From positions 1-28,540 of the forward strand of contig CAYWYS010000039.1 in the NCBI GenBank assembly GCA_964462675.1: a stretch of DNA of 28,540 nucleotides, written 5' to 3'. Below, piece after piece: positions 8,887 to 15,490 of this stretch. Within the stretch, counting starts at the first letter, position 1, and each line of letters begins with the position of its first letter. The notes below the pieces were generated by a model. It was not told where the DNA came from. It ran no database searches and was given only the letters and a program-made list of their open reading frames with translations. Source of the stretch: XN24 sp964462675. Lineage in GTDB: Bacteria; Pseudomonadota; Gammaproteobacteria; Steroidobacterales; XN24. A program made the position numbers and the translations under genes.

Positions 8887-10089
8887 ATGGCGCTGGCACG
8901 CAAGCTGTATTCCGGCCGCGATTTCCGGCGGGCCCTGTCGATCGCCGAACTGCGTGGCGTGGCGCGCCGGCGCGTGCCGCACTTCGCGTTCGAATACGTG
9001 GAGTGCGGCGCCGAGGACGAACTGACGCTGCGCTGGAACCGCCAGGCCTTCGAGTCGATCCGCTTCGTGCCCGGCACGCTGGTGGACACGTCGGGCCGGC
9101 AACAACGCACGACGCTGTTCGGCCTCGAGTCTGCAAGCCCGTTGATCATTGCGCCCACGGCCATGAACGGCATGCTGTACCGGCGCGGCGACGTGGCGCT
9201 GGCGCGGGCGGCCGCGGCCGCGGGCATTCCGTTCTGCCTCAGCACGTTTTCGAACGTGCGCCTCGAGGCGCTGGCGGACGAAGCCGGCGGCCGCCGCTGG
9301 ATGCAGCTTTACCTGCTCGAGGATCGCGCGATCGCACAGCACGTCATTGCGCGCGCCGGGCAGGCCGGCTACGAGGCGCTGGTGCTGACGACCGACGCCA
9401 ACGTGTTCGGTTACCGCGAATGGGACAAGCGCAACTACCGGGCGCCCGGCCGGCTGACGCTGCGCAACATGCTGGACGCCGCGCGCCACCCCCGCTGGCT
9501 GGCCGGCGTGGCGTGGCCGGACGGGTTCCCGCGCTTCGAGAACGTGCTGGAGTTTCTGCCGCCGGAGGCGCGCAGTGCCCGCGCCGGGGTCGCCTTCCTG
9601 CCGCGCCTGCTGGCGCCGAACATCAACTGGGCCGACGTCGAGTGGCTGCGAAGCGCGTGGGCCGGCAAGCTGCTCGTCAAGGGCATCCTGAATGCAGCCG
9701 ATGCGCGACGCGTCGCGGCGCTGGGCTGTGACGGCATCGTGCTGAGCAATCATGGCGGCCGGCAGCTCGACGGCTGCATCTCGCCGCTGGAAGTGCTGCC
9801 TGAGGTCGTCGCCGCCGTCGGGGAGCGCTGCACCGTCATCGTGGACAGCGGTTTCCGGCGCGGCGCCGATGTCGTCAAGGCGGTCGCGCTGGGGGCCCAG
9901 GCCGTGATGATCGGGGCGGCGACGCTCTATGGCCTGGCTGCGGGCGGGGAGGCGGGCGCCCGCCATGCGCTCGGCATTCTGAGCGGCGAGATCGACCGGG
10001 TGCTGGGGCAACTCGGCTGCAATACGCTTGCGGAACTGGGCCCGCAGCTGCTGAAGCGGGACCGGTCGCAGGGCAGCGCCGGGGCCTGA
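8887..10089 (+). CDS. FMN-dependent alpha-hydroxy-acid dehydrogenase (lactate/mandelate dehydrogenase family)
   Basis: This 400-aa protein matches the family that oxidises L-2-hydroxy acids to 2-oxo acids with FMN (LldD, MdlB, glycolate oxidase). Visible active-site positions are Tyr37 (FEYVECGAEDE), Tyr142 (WMQLYLLED), Asp170 (LTTDAN), Arg177 (YREWDKRN), Lys265 (LLVKGIL), catalytic His289 and Arg292 (LSNHGGRQLDG). The flavin phosphate-binding region is at DSGFRRGADVVKA and ALGAQAVMIG. The length is close to mandelate dehydrogenase. The exact substrate cannot be read from the sequence; LTTDANVFG replaces the commoner TVDTPVLG wording. There is no strong Shine-Dalgarno before ATG 8887. No redox partner gene sits beside it, so it is probably expressed alone. 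Membrane-bound members feed the quinone pool; whether this one does is open. Confidence 0.9.
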   Translation: MALARKLYSGRDFRRALSIAELRGVARRRVPHFAFEYVECGAEDELTLRWNRQAFESIRFVPGTLVDTSGRQQRTTLFGLESASPLIIAPTAMNGMLYRRGDVALARAAAAAGIPFCLSTFSNVRLEALADEAGGRRWMQLYLLEDRAIAQHVIARAGQAGYEALVLTTDANVFGYREWDKRNYRAPGRLTLRNMLDAARHPRWLAGVAWPDGFPRFENVLEFLPPEARSARAGVAFLPRLLAPNINWADVEWLRSAWAGKLLVKGILNAADARRVAALGCDGIVLSNHGGRQLDGCISPLEVLPEVVAAVGERCTVIVDSGFRRGADVVKAVALGAQAVMIGAATLYGLAAGGEAGARHALGILSGEIDRVLGQLGCNTLAELGPQLLKRDRSQGSAGA

Positions 10090-10128
10090 GTCCGGCCACT
10101 CGCAGTTTCACGGGAACTTTCAGTCGCC

Positions 10129-10156
10129 TTCACGGGCCTTAATTGTGGTATATTAT
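10129..10156 (+). promoter_or_regulatory. Candidate promoter for the DUF6448-like gene
   Basis: TTCACG (10129-10134) and TATTAT (10151-10156) are 16 bp apart in a short AT-rich island within GC-rich DNA, just upstream of the gene at 10196. The expected start would fall near 10163, inside an inverted repeat. Confidence 0.4.
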
Positions 10157-10158
10157 GA

Positions 10159-10174
10159 GCATCAATAATGATGC
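10159..10174. promoter_or_regulatory. Inverted repeat at the predicted transcription start (possible operator)
   Basis: GCATCA (10159-10164), a 4-nt ATAA loop and TGATGC (10169-10174) form perfect 6-bp arms. The repeat begins three bases after the candidate -10 box, a place where a repressor could block transcription, or it could be a 5' leader hairpin. No regulator gene for it is visible in the window. Confidence 0.3.
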
Positions 10175-10195
10175 ATGGACATGGAGACACCTGTG

Positions 10196-10789
10196 ATGAA
10201 CAGGCAGCGGATTTTGAAGCGTGTCGCGGTGATCGGGGTCCTGAGCGTCGCACTGCTCGCGTTCCCGGCCGCGAGTGCCCTGGCGCACTGCGACAGCAGC
10301 AGCGGCCCGGTGATTCCAGAGGCCATGGCGGCGCTCGAGAATGCCGATGTGACGCCGATCCTCAAGTGGGTCGACCCGGACAGCGAGGCCGAGGTCAGGG
10401 CGGCGTTCGGGCAGGCGCAGGTGGTCCGCGCCAAGGGCCCCGAAGCAAGAGAGCTGGCCGACAGGTATTTCCTCGAGACCCTGGTCCGGCTGCATCGCGC
10501 CGGCGAAGGCGCACCCTATAACGGCATCACGGACGCACCGGTCGATCCGATCGTCGCGATGGCGGACCGGGCCCTCGCCGACGGCGCTGCCGACGAAATG
10601 ATCGGCAGGATCAACCGGCACATGGCGCAGGCCATCGAGGAAAAATTCCAGCGCGTGAGCGCGGCCCGTGAGCACAAGGATGACAGCGTCGAAGCCGGGC
10701 GCGAGTTCGTGGCGGCCTACGTGAGCTATGTGCACTACGTCGAAGGGGTCCACGACGCGATCCTGGCCACGGGCGGGCATCAGCACTAG
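10196..10789 (+). CDS. DUF6448-like exported protein with N-terminal His-Cys-Asp
   Basis: I chose ATG 10196 over ATG 10175 because GGAGA ends 8 nt before it and the signal peptide then starts with the basic MNRQRILKR. The product is 197 aa. The expected cut is after ALA at residue 30, leaving mature His31-Cys32-Asp33. The body fits what I recall of DUF6448 proteins: KWVDPDSEAEVRAAFG, FLETLVRLHRAGEGAPYNG, EAGREFVAAYVSYVHYVEG, and a His-containing tail (GGHQH). It is mainly helical. The function is not established to my knowledge. The free N-terminal His-Cys-Asp resembles the metal hook of nickel superoxide dismutase, though the second hook cysteine is Ser here. An AT-rich promoter region with an inverted repeat lies directly upstream, which suggests specific regulation. 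Confidence 0.8.
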   Translation: MNRQRILKRVAVIGVLSVALLAFPAASALAHCDSSSGPVIPEAMAALENADVTPILKWVDPDSEAEVRAAFGQAQVVRAKGPEARELADRYFLETLVRLHRAGEGAPYNGITDAPVDPIVAMADRALADGAADEMIGRINRHMAQAIEEKFQRVSAAREHKDDSVEAGREFVAAYVSYVHYVEGVHDAILATGGHQH

Positions 10790-10876
10790 ACGGCAGCGGC
10801 GCGGCAAGTGTCCCGGTTCGTCGACACGGATGCGCTGCTCGCCGGCGGCCAGTCCTCTACCAACGCGCATTCCTGC

Positions 10877-10906
10877 CGCTTTCCGCCATGCCCGTGGCGG
10901 GAAGCG
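10877..10906. terminator. 12-bp stem-loop, possible terminator
   Basis: In the 182-bp gap between the DUF6448-like gene and the coiled-coil gene, 10877-10888 pairs with 10895-10906 around a 6-nt loop, with one G-U pair. No T-tract follows, so it may be a terminator, an mRNA end stabiliser or a leader element. Nothing else is recognisable in this gap apart from GGAGGA at 10960-10965. Confidence 0.35.
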
Positions 10907-10971
10907 CGCATGCAATCCGTTAGCCAAGCCAGAGGGTTAGTGACCGTAAGGCGCCTGATGGAGGACTGCTC

Positions 10972-12009
10972 GTGAAACTGATCAAAGCTAGCATCGGCGC
11001 CATGGCCTGGTTGCTGACGGGCATTGTGCTGGCTGAAATCCCGGCCCCGGCCATTCCGGAATTCACCGCGGCCCGAAGCCCGTCGCTACGGCCGGCAATG
11101 GTCGCCACAGCCATCTCGGAACAAGACGACCGGGAGCTTCGAACGTTGCGCAGCGAGGCCCAGCGGGAACGCCGGCAGCAGCGGACCCTGCGCAACCAGC
11201 AGCTCACCGACGCAGCGCGAACGTTTCGCGCAGACGCCGGCAATCTTGAGGCCGAGTACAAGGAGCGCGTCCGCGTCATCGACACCGAGTTCAAGCTGGA
11301 GGAGGTGCGCCTGCAGGCGGCGCAGGACACCCGGGTCGCCGCGCTGGAGTCGGAGCTGCAGAAGCGCTTCAACGCCAGTGTCATGGCGATGAACGGCCAG
11401 GACGTGGCGGCTCGCGCGCAGGCCATGGAGCAGGAGTCGAAGGCGCACCAGGATCGGCTGTTCGAAGTGCGCAAGGAAGGGGCCGCGACAATCCACGCAG
11501 CGCGGCTGCACGCCGAAGCCCGCAAGGACGCCGAGTTCCTGGAAATGGATCAGCGCGCTTTGCGCCGGGCACAGGAGCTCGGCCTGACGGTGGCGCCCGA
11601 GTCGATTCTCGCCAGTCCGGTGGGTGGTGAGCTGACCCGCCAGGAGCAGCAGTGGAACGAGCAAGAGCACAAGGAGATCGAGCGAATCACCGACCGTCAC
11701 GCCAAGCTGATTGCCGGGTTCGTTACTGGCGAACGGCTGCGGGCGTGGGAACGTGCCAATCTGGATGCAGACTTCCAGCTCGTCTGGCAGGAGCGCAGCG
11801 AGCTGCACGCGCTGGAATCCCAGCAGACCTTCTTCAATATCTTTATGATGGAGTCCGGCGGCGGCGAGGAGTTCGACCAGCAGGCGTTCGTTGATCGCCT
11901 GGCCGACAACGCCGAGCAGCAGCGGCTGATCAAGATCCGCTATGAGCAGATCCGCAAAGAGAACGTCATCAAGCGCCGCGAGGAAAAGCGGGCGCTGGCG
12001 GAGCTCTGA
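10972..12009 (+). CDS. Exported coiled-coil protein of unknown function
   Basis: The start is GTG 10972, with GGAGGA 6 nt upstream. The 345-aa product opens with a signal peptide (MKLIKASIGAMAWLLTGIVL, cut after ALAE or nearby). Residues about 50-345 are almost entirely charged helix rich in Glu, Arg, Gln and Ala with heptad character (for example RTLRSEAQRERRQQRTLRNQ). A short break lies around LTVAPESILASPVGG. It ends in a very basic run (VIKRREEKRALAEL). I recognise no catalytic motif. A periplasmic coiled-coil scaffold or chaperone-like role is possible but is inference. It is 182 bp from the gene before it and convergent with the next minus-strand gene. Confidence 0.75.
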   Translation: MKLIKASIGAMAWLLTGIVLAEIPAPAIPEFTAARSPSLRPAMVATAISEQDDRELRTLRSEAQRERRQQRTLRNQQLTDAARTFRADAGNLEAEYKERVRVIDTEFKLEEVRLQAAQDTRVAALESELQKRFNASVMAMNGQDVAARAQAMEQESKAHQDRLFEVRKEGAATIHAARLHAEARKDAEFLEMDQRALRRAQELGLTVAPESILASPVGGELTRQEQQWNEQEHKEIERITDRHAKLIAGFVTGERLRAWERANLDADFQLVWQERSELHALESQQTFFNIFMMESGGGEEFDQQAFVDRLADNAEQQRLIKIRYEQIRKENVIKRREEKRALAEL

Positions 12010-12012
12010 CCA

Positions 12013-12045
12013 GCCACCGCGCGCCCGCGCACCACTCGCGGCGGC
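12013..12045. terminator. Possible bidirectional terminator hairpin
   Basis: Arms 12013-12021 and 12037-12045 pair at 8 of 9 positions around a 15-nt loop. The hairpin sits in the 35-bp space between convergent stop codons. No T-tract is present, so the call is weak. Confidence 0.25.
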
Positions 12046-12530
12046 TAGTATGGCGCGATGGTGAGCTGCATCGGGATGCGGCTCTCGCCCGCGACGTACC
12101 GCGGGCAGTTGCCCTGCCAGCACTTCTTGATTTCGATCGAGAGAGTGCTCTGCGCACAGGGGCCTTCCGCCGGCCGTTTCGTCACCTTGGTCATCACCCC
12201 TTCGGAGGTCATCCTCGTCCAGGCGACGTCCACCAGCGGCAGCTGCTGAATCCCGCCGAAAACGTCAGCGTACGCGCCGGTCACCGTGTCGGTATAGCGC
12301 ATCTGCATCTCGATGCTGTGGGGCTCGATGTCCACGGGATAGAGTGCGTGCAGCTCGAAGTCGCAAGTGACGCCGCTCTTGCCATCGAGCAGTAAGACCA
12401 CGGGACCCTGGTTGTAAGGGCCGCTCTCCGGCAACTTGATGGCGGGTTCCTTCGAACCTGTCATCGCCCCGAAATCGGGCACGGCGCAGCCGGCGACCAT
12501 TGCCGCAACAATACATATTGGCAAGATCAC
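12045..12530 (-). CDS. Lipoprotein of the four-cysteine family (paralogue 2)
   Basis: The 161-aa product starts at GTG 12530, which overlaps the TGA of the upstream gene (GTGA), so translation is probably coupled. The signal peptide is short, with lipobox V12-A-G-C15. After it comes AVPDFG, as in the paralogue at 8262-8747. Shared features are GPVVLLLDG (42-50), Cys56 in TCDF, Cys125 in GPCA, Cys137 and Cys142 in KCWQGNCPRYV. The identity to paralogue 1 is obvious by eye. The family is probably periplasm-facing, outer-membrane anchored and disulfide bonded. The function is unknown. It is the last gene of a four-gene minus-strand set starting at 13925. Confidence 0.8.
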   Translation of the reverse strand: MILPICIVAAMVAGCAVPDFGAMTGSKEPAIKLPESGPYNQGPVVLLLDGKSGVTCDFELHALYPVDIEPHSIEMQMRYTDTVTGAYADVFGGIQQLPLVDVAWTRMTSEGVMTKVTKRPAEGPCAQSTLSIEIKKCWQGNCPRYVAGESRIPMQLTIAPY

Positions 12531-13063
12531 CGTTCGGCAAGCTCATCGAGCCGCAGCAGGTGAAAGACCTCGTCCATGAGACCCTGGTCGACGCGCCGCA
12601 ACGAGATTTCCACAATCATGTCGTTTGGCATGATGACGGACTTCTTTGCTGCACTCCGGTCGGCCTCTATTTCCTCCATGATCAGCCAGCCGGTCTGCGC
12701 GTCGGTGTAGAACACGGCCATTTTTTTCCCGTCGACGGGTACCGGCCTGGATGGTGCCCTTGGAGCCATCCGGAAGAAATTTGCGGCGTCCGGGTTATGG
12801 TTGACCGAGATTGCCACAGTGCCGCCGTCCGCTGAGACGAACCTGGCGTAGGCGCTGCTCGCTTGCAGGTCTGGGAAGTCATCCGCGCGGTCCTCGGTGC
12901 GTTCCATCCCGGCCAGCGATTCCGGAATGTACTGCATCAGTTCCGCGCTGGTGATTCCGCTGCCGGATGCATCGGCCAGGACGCTCGGGGAGATAAGCGC
13001 CAGCAGCAATGACACCATGGTCAACTTCCATGTCTGCCCTGCCGGCACATTATAATTTGCCAT
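12527..13063 (-). CDS. Exported protein of unknown function
   Basis: ATG 13063 follows AGGAGA at good spacing; another ATG at 13070 is in a different frame and closes at once. The 178-aa product has a hydrophobic export segment after a 13-residue leader (KLTMVSLLLALISPSVL, cut near LADA). The mature part begins TSAELMQYIPESLAGMER and continues with strands such as GGTVAISVNHN and KKMAVFYTDAQTGWLIMEE, suggesting a compact alpha/beta domain. It has no mature Cys. I do not recognise a family. Its stop overlaps the GTG of the downstream lipoprotein by 4 nt, tying the two together. A run of seven A in the coding strand lies near 12720-12726, but nothing indicates use as a frameshift site. Confidence 0.75.
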   Translation of the reverse strand: MANYNVPAGQTWKLTMVSLLLALISPSVLADASGSGITSAELMQYIPESLAGMERTEDRADDFPDLQASSAYARFVSADGGTVAISVNHNPDAANFFRMAPRAPSRPVPVDGKKMAVFYTDAQTGWLIMEEIEADRSAAKKSVIMPNDMIVEISLRRVDQGLMDEVFHLLRLDELAER

Positions 13064-13080
13064 CTTTCATTCTCCTGGCG

Positions 13081-13422
13081 CTAGAAGGCCGGACATCGCA
13101 CCAGCTCGGTCGTGATATCGCCCAGCGCGGACTCGGGATTGCGCAGCACCAGCCGGTCACGCTCCGCGACGATGATTTCCAGGCGTTCCTCGACATCGCC
13201 CGAGGTGACGATGAGCAAGTTGCCTTCGCGCCGGTACTCGGCGGACCCCAGCGACTTCCAGCGGCCTTCGTCCGCGACCAGGGTCGAGTGGATGCCCTCG
13301 AAATCGAAAACCAGTCGCAATTCCCGGCAACTCTCCGCATCCACGGACCACTCGCCGACGATGTCGTCCAGGGCCAGGGCGCTGGCAGGAAGCAGTAACG
13401 CAAGCGTCATGAACTGCTTCAT
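13081..13422 (-). CDS. Small exported lipocalin-like protein of unknown function
   Basis: The start is ATG 13422, 2 nt after the stop of the upstream lipoprotein gene. No separate ribosome site is visible, so coupling is likely. The 113-aa product has a signal peptide (MKQFMTLALLLPASALA) and a ~96-aa mature domain starting LDDIVGEWSVDAESC. The GxW start and repeated amphipathic strands (EYRREGNLLIVTSG, ERLEIIVAERDRLVLRN) resemble small lipocalin-like domains, judged by eye only. Two mature Cys (AESC and VRCPAF) could pair and join the two ends of a barrel. The ligand is unknown. The four-gene set 13925-12045 encodes only exported proteins. Confidence 0.7.
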   Translation of the reverse strand: MKQFMTLALLLPASALALDDIVGEWSVDAESCRELRLVFDFEGIHSTLVADEGRWKSLGSAEYRREGNLLIVTSGDVEERLEIIVAERDRLVLRNPESALGDITTELVRCPAF

Positions 13423-13424
13423 CG

Positions 13425-13925
13425 TCAGAAACTCGTTGTCAGGACCAGCGTCATCGGGACACGATCGCCGCGGTCGCTGCGATCCCCTGTAACGTATGGC
13501 GGACACGTCCCGCTCTTGCAATCCATGCTGATCTGGAGCTCGACCTGGTCGCAGGCGACGTCCGCTGTGCTCCCGATGATCCGTTGAACCAACCCATCTG
13601 CTGACTGCCGCTCAAATGCCTTGTCGACTGGCAACATGAACTCACCGCCGCCAGTGCTCACTACGCGTCCCCCCGATCGCTGGGTCGAGCTGAAACTGAT
13701 GCTGTGAGTCGGCACACCGGGTTGGTAGATCACCAGCGGTTGAAACTCGCAGGACGCCGGACCGTTTTCACCGTCGAACACGATCAGGACCGGCGCGGCG
13801 CCTGCTGCGGCCTTGCCTCCGGAAGACTTGTCGCGGGAGAAATCCGGCAAGCTGGGCAGATCGGATACGGTGCAGCCGGCGCCCATCAGCGCGGCGATAA
13901 GGATCGGCAGGAAACTCGTTTTCAT
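13425..13925 (-). CDS. Lipoprotein of the four-cysteine family (paralogue 3)
   Basis: The 166-aa product starts at ATG 13925. Its signal peptide (MKTSFLPILIAALMGAGC) ends at Cys18; the -3 residue is Gly, slightly off the usual lipobox. This is the most divergent paralogue but keeps the same frame: VLIVFDG (46-52), Cys59 in SCEF, then Cys125, Cys136 and Cys141 in DCKSGTCPPYV. The last two conserved cysteines are five residues apart in all three proteins. A Gly/Ala/Lys-rich linker follows the lipid anchor. It heads the minus-strand set 13925-12045. The 260-bp divergent gap to the metallo-hydrolase gene must hold its promoter, but no convincing -35/-10 pair stood out there. Confidence 0.8.
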   Translation of the reverse strand: MKTSFLPILIAALMGAGCTVSDLPSLPDFSRDKSSGGKAAAGAAPVLIVFDGENGPASCEFQPLVIYQPGVPTHSISFSSTQRSGGRVVSTGGGEFMLPVDKAFERQSADGLVQRIIGSTADVACDQVELQISMDCKSGTCPPYVTGDRSDRGDRVPMTLVLTTSF

Positions 13926-14185
13926 CGGCTGTTGTTCCTCTGTTAGCGGTGCGTCATGCCAGGCGGACCTTCCCTGTCTCCCTTAACGCAAAGCCACGGG
14001 CATTGCCGCCAACTTGCCGCCACGCACCCCGTCTGCGGCCCGGCCGGATTTCGGCAGGAACATCGACAGGCCGGCCTGAGGAAGCGCCCGGGGAACTTGG
14101 CCAGCCCTCGTTGCTGCGGTAACTTCAACAGCCCGAGGCGGCAGCGCTGCGGCTGGCTGCTCGCCGCTGGTTATGGAGAAGCTTC
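13926..14185. other. 260-bp divergent intergenic region
   Basis: This is the longest non-coding stretch in the window. It must contain promoters for the lipoprotein gene on the left (minus) and the metallo-hydrolase on the right (plus). I see a short tandem TTGCCGCCA repeat near 14005-14025 and the GGAG ribosome site before 14186. No gene, strong hairpin or clear promoter was found. Confidence 0.5.
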
Positions 14186-15073
14186 ATGGACAAGAGACTC
14201 GCATTGCTGGTCGTGCTGCTTGGCCTTGCGGCCGGCGCTGCGGCGCAGCAGGACTTCAGTGAGGTCGTCGTCAAGGCGACGCCGATCCGTGATGGGCTGT
14301 ATCTCGTGACCGGGCGCGGCGGGAACATCGTGGCCAGTACCGGGGCGGACGGTACTTTCCTCGTCGATGACCAGTACGCGCCACTGACCAAGCGCATCCA
14401 GGCCGCGCTCGACGAGATCACGGACCAGCCGGTGCGATTCGTCATCAATACCCACTGGCATGGCGATCACGTCGGCGGCAACGAGAACTTCGCCGAGGCC
14501 GGCGCGGTGATCGTCGCGCATGAGAACGTCCGGCGCCGCATGAGCAGCGACCAGTTCATGGCGGCCTTCAACCGCACGGTGCCGGCGTCGCCGGCGAAGG
14601 CGCTGCCGGTCGTGACCTTCACGCAGGGCGTGAGCCTGCATCTCAATGGCGAGGATGTGCGCATCATTCACGTGGCCAATGCACACACCGACGGCGACGC
14701 GCTGGTGCATTTCGAGCGCGCCAACGTGCTGCACATGGGCGATGTGTATTTCAACGGCTTGTACCCGTTCATCGATCTCGACTCGGGCGGGGGGATCCAT
14801 GGCATGGTGGCCGCCGTGGAGCGCGGGCTGGCGCTCGCCGACGACGAGACGGTGGTCGTGCCGGGCCACGGCCCGCTCAGCAATCGGGCTGAACTCGCCG
14901 CGTATGGCGCGATGCTGGCCGGATTCCGTGATCGCATTGCTGCGCTCAAGGCCGCGGGACAGTCGCTGGACGAGGTGGTCGCCACGCAGCCGACGATCGA
15001 GTTTGACGAGCGGCTCGGCGGCGGTTTCATTGCGCCGGCGCGGCTTGTCGGCTTCATTTACAAGTCCCTGTAG
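14186..15073 (+). CDS. Exported metallo-beta-lactamase-fold hydrolase
   Basis: The 295-aa product starts at ATG 14186, with GGAGAAG upstream and a signal peptide cut near AAGAAA (residue 20). The zinc-binding HxHxDH motif is complete: His90, His92, Asp94 and His95 in THWHGDHVGGN. His167 (AHTDGD), Asp186 (HMGDVYF) and His228 (PGHGPL) complete the usual two-metal site. The protein is therefore probably an active periplasmic hydrolase. The family covers lactamases, lactonases and sulfur- or quinoprotein-associated proteins, and the substrate cannot be set from sequence. The HTDGD motif differs from the true B1 lactamase pattern, so antibiotic resistance should not be assumed. The zinc-finger gene starts 19 nt downstream, so they may share a transcript. 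Confidence 0.88.
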   Translation: MDKRLALLVVLLGLAAGAAAQQDFSEVVVKATPIRDGLYLVTGRGGNIVASTGADGTFLVDDQYAPLTKRIQAALDEITDQPVRFVINTHWHGDHVGGNENFAEAGAVIVAHENVRRRMSSDQFMAAFNRTVPASPAKALPVVTFTQGVSLHLNGEDVRIIHVANAHTDGDALVHFERANVLHMGDVYFNGLYPFIDLDSGGGIHGMVAAVERGLALADDETVVVPGHGPLSNRAELAAYGAMLAGFRDRIAALKAAGQSLDEVVATQPTIEFDERLGGGFIAPARLVGFIYKSL

Positions 15074-15092
15074 GCGGCCGGCGCGACCTCGC

Positions 15093-15437
15093 ATGCAATC
15101 GACCGAGCTCGAACATTTCCGCCACCGGCTTGTTGGTCTGAGGACCCAGCTTGAGGCGATGGAGCGGGCTTCGGCGGAGGACGTCGAACCGGTCGAGCTC
15201 GACCAGGCCCGCGTCGGTCGCCTGTCGCGCATGGATGCGATGCAGGCGCAGCATATGGCGCAGGAAACTGCCCGCCGGAGGCAGCGCCAGCGCGTGGCGA
15301 TCGACGGCGCGCTGCGCCGCATCGACTCGGGCGACTATGGCTACTGCTACATCTGCGGCGAGGAAATCGAGGCCGGCCGGCTGGCGGCCGACCCGACCAA
15401 TACCCGCTGCATCCGCTGTGTCGGTGCCGGGTCGTAG
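15093..15437 (+). CDS. TraR/DksA-type C4 zinc-finger protein
   Basis: The 114-aa product has an N-terminal helical hairpin (residues ~1-75, containing ELDQARVGRLSRMDAMQAQ) and a C4 zinc finger with Cys85, Cys88, Cys106 and Cys109 (YCYIC then CIRC). Family members bind the RNA polymerase secondary channel and modulate initiation, with or without ppGpp. This short form is common in gammaproteobacteria. ATG 15093 was chosen because it opens the domain; upstream codons in this frame lie inside the hydrolase gene. The last four codons and the stop (GAGS, TAG) lie inside the large palindrome at 15422-15489, so the C-terminus may have been set by arrival of that element. It probably shares a transcript with the metallo-hydrolase. 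Confidence 0.88.
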   Translation: MQSTELEHFRHRLVGLRTQLEAMERASAEDVEPVELDQARVGRLSRMDAMQAQHMAQETARRRQRQRVAIDGALRRIDSGDYGYCYICGEEIEAGRLAADPTNTRCIRCVGAGS

Positions 15438-15489
15438 TTTCGTAGTTATCGGGCGCGCCCGATAACTACGAAACTACGACCCGGCACCG
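15422..15489. repeat. 68-bp perfect palindrome, copy 1 (also likely bidirectional terminator)
   Basis: Every base from 15422 pairs with its partner around the centre 15455/15456, with no spacer. The left arm reads GGTGCCGGGTCGTAG, then TTTCGTAGTTATCGGGC. It overlaps the last 16 bases of the zinc-finger gene and ends 1 base before the stop codon of the minus-strand barrel gene. A near-identical 66-bp copy lies at 16665-16730. It could stop transcription from both sides, but there is no T-tract. Confidence 0.9.
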
Positions 15490-15490
15490 G

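Noticed and set aside
8341..10011. Minus-strand open frame of 556 codons opposite the FMN dehydrogenase gene
   Set aside because: The plus strand has all active-site residues of the FMN enzyme. The minus frame is a shadow that also runs into the lipoprotein gene in another frame.
12719..12727. Run of seven A (coding strand) as a programmed frameshift site
   Set aside because: The shifted frame gives only a short, featureless peptide and the normal frame continues sensibly to its stop.
14186..15073. True antibiotic-degrading metallo-beta-lactamase
   Set aside because: The zinc site is complete, but the HTDGD wording and overall form fit the broad hydrolase superfamily; nothing shows lactam specificity.
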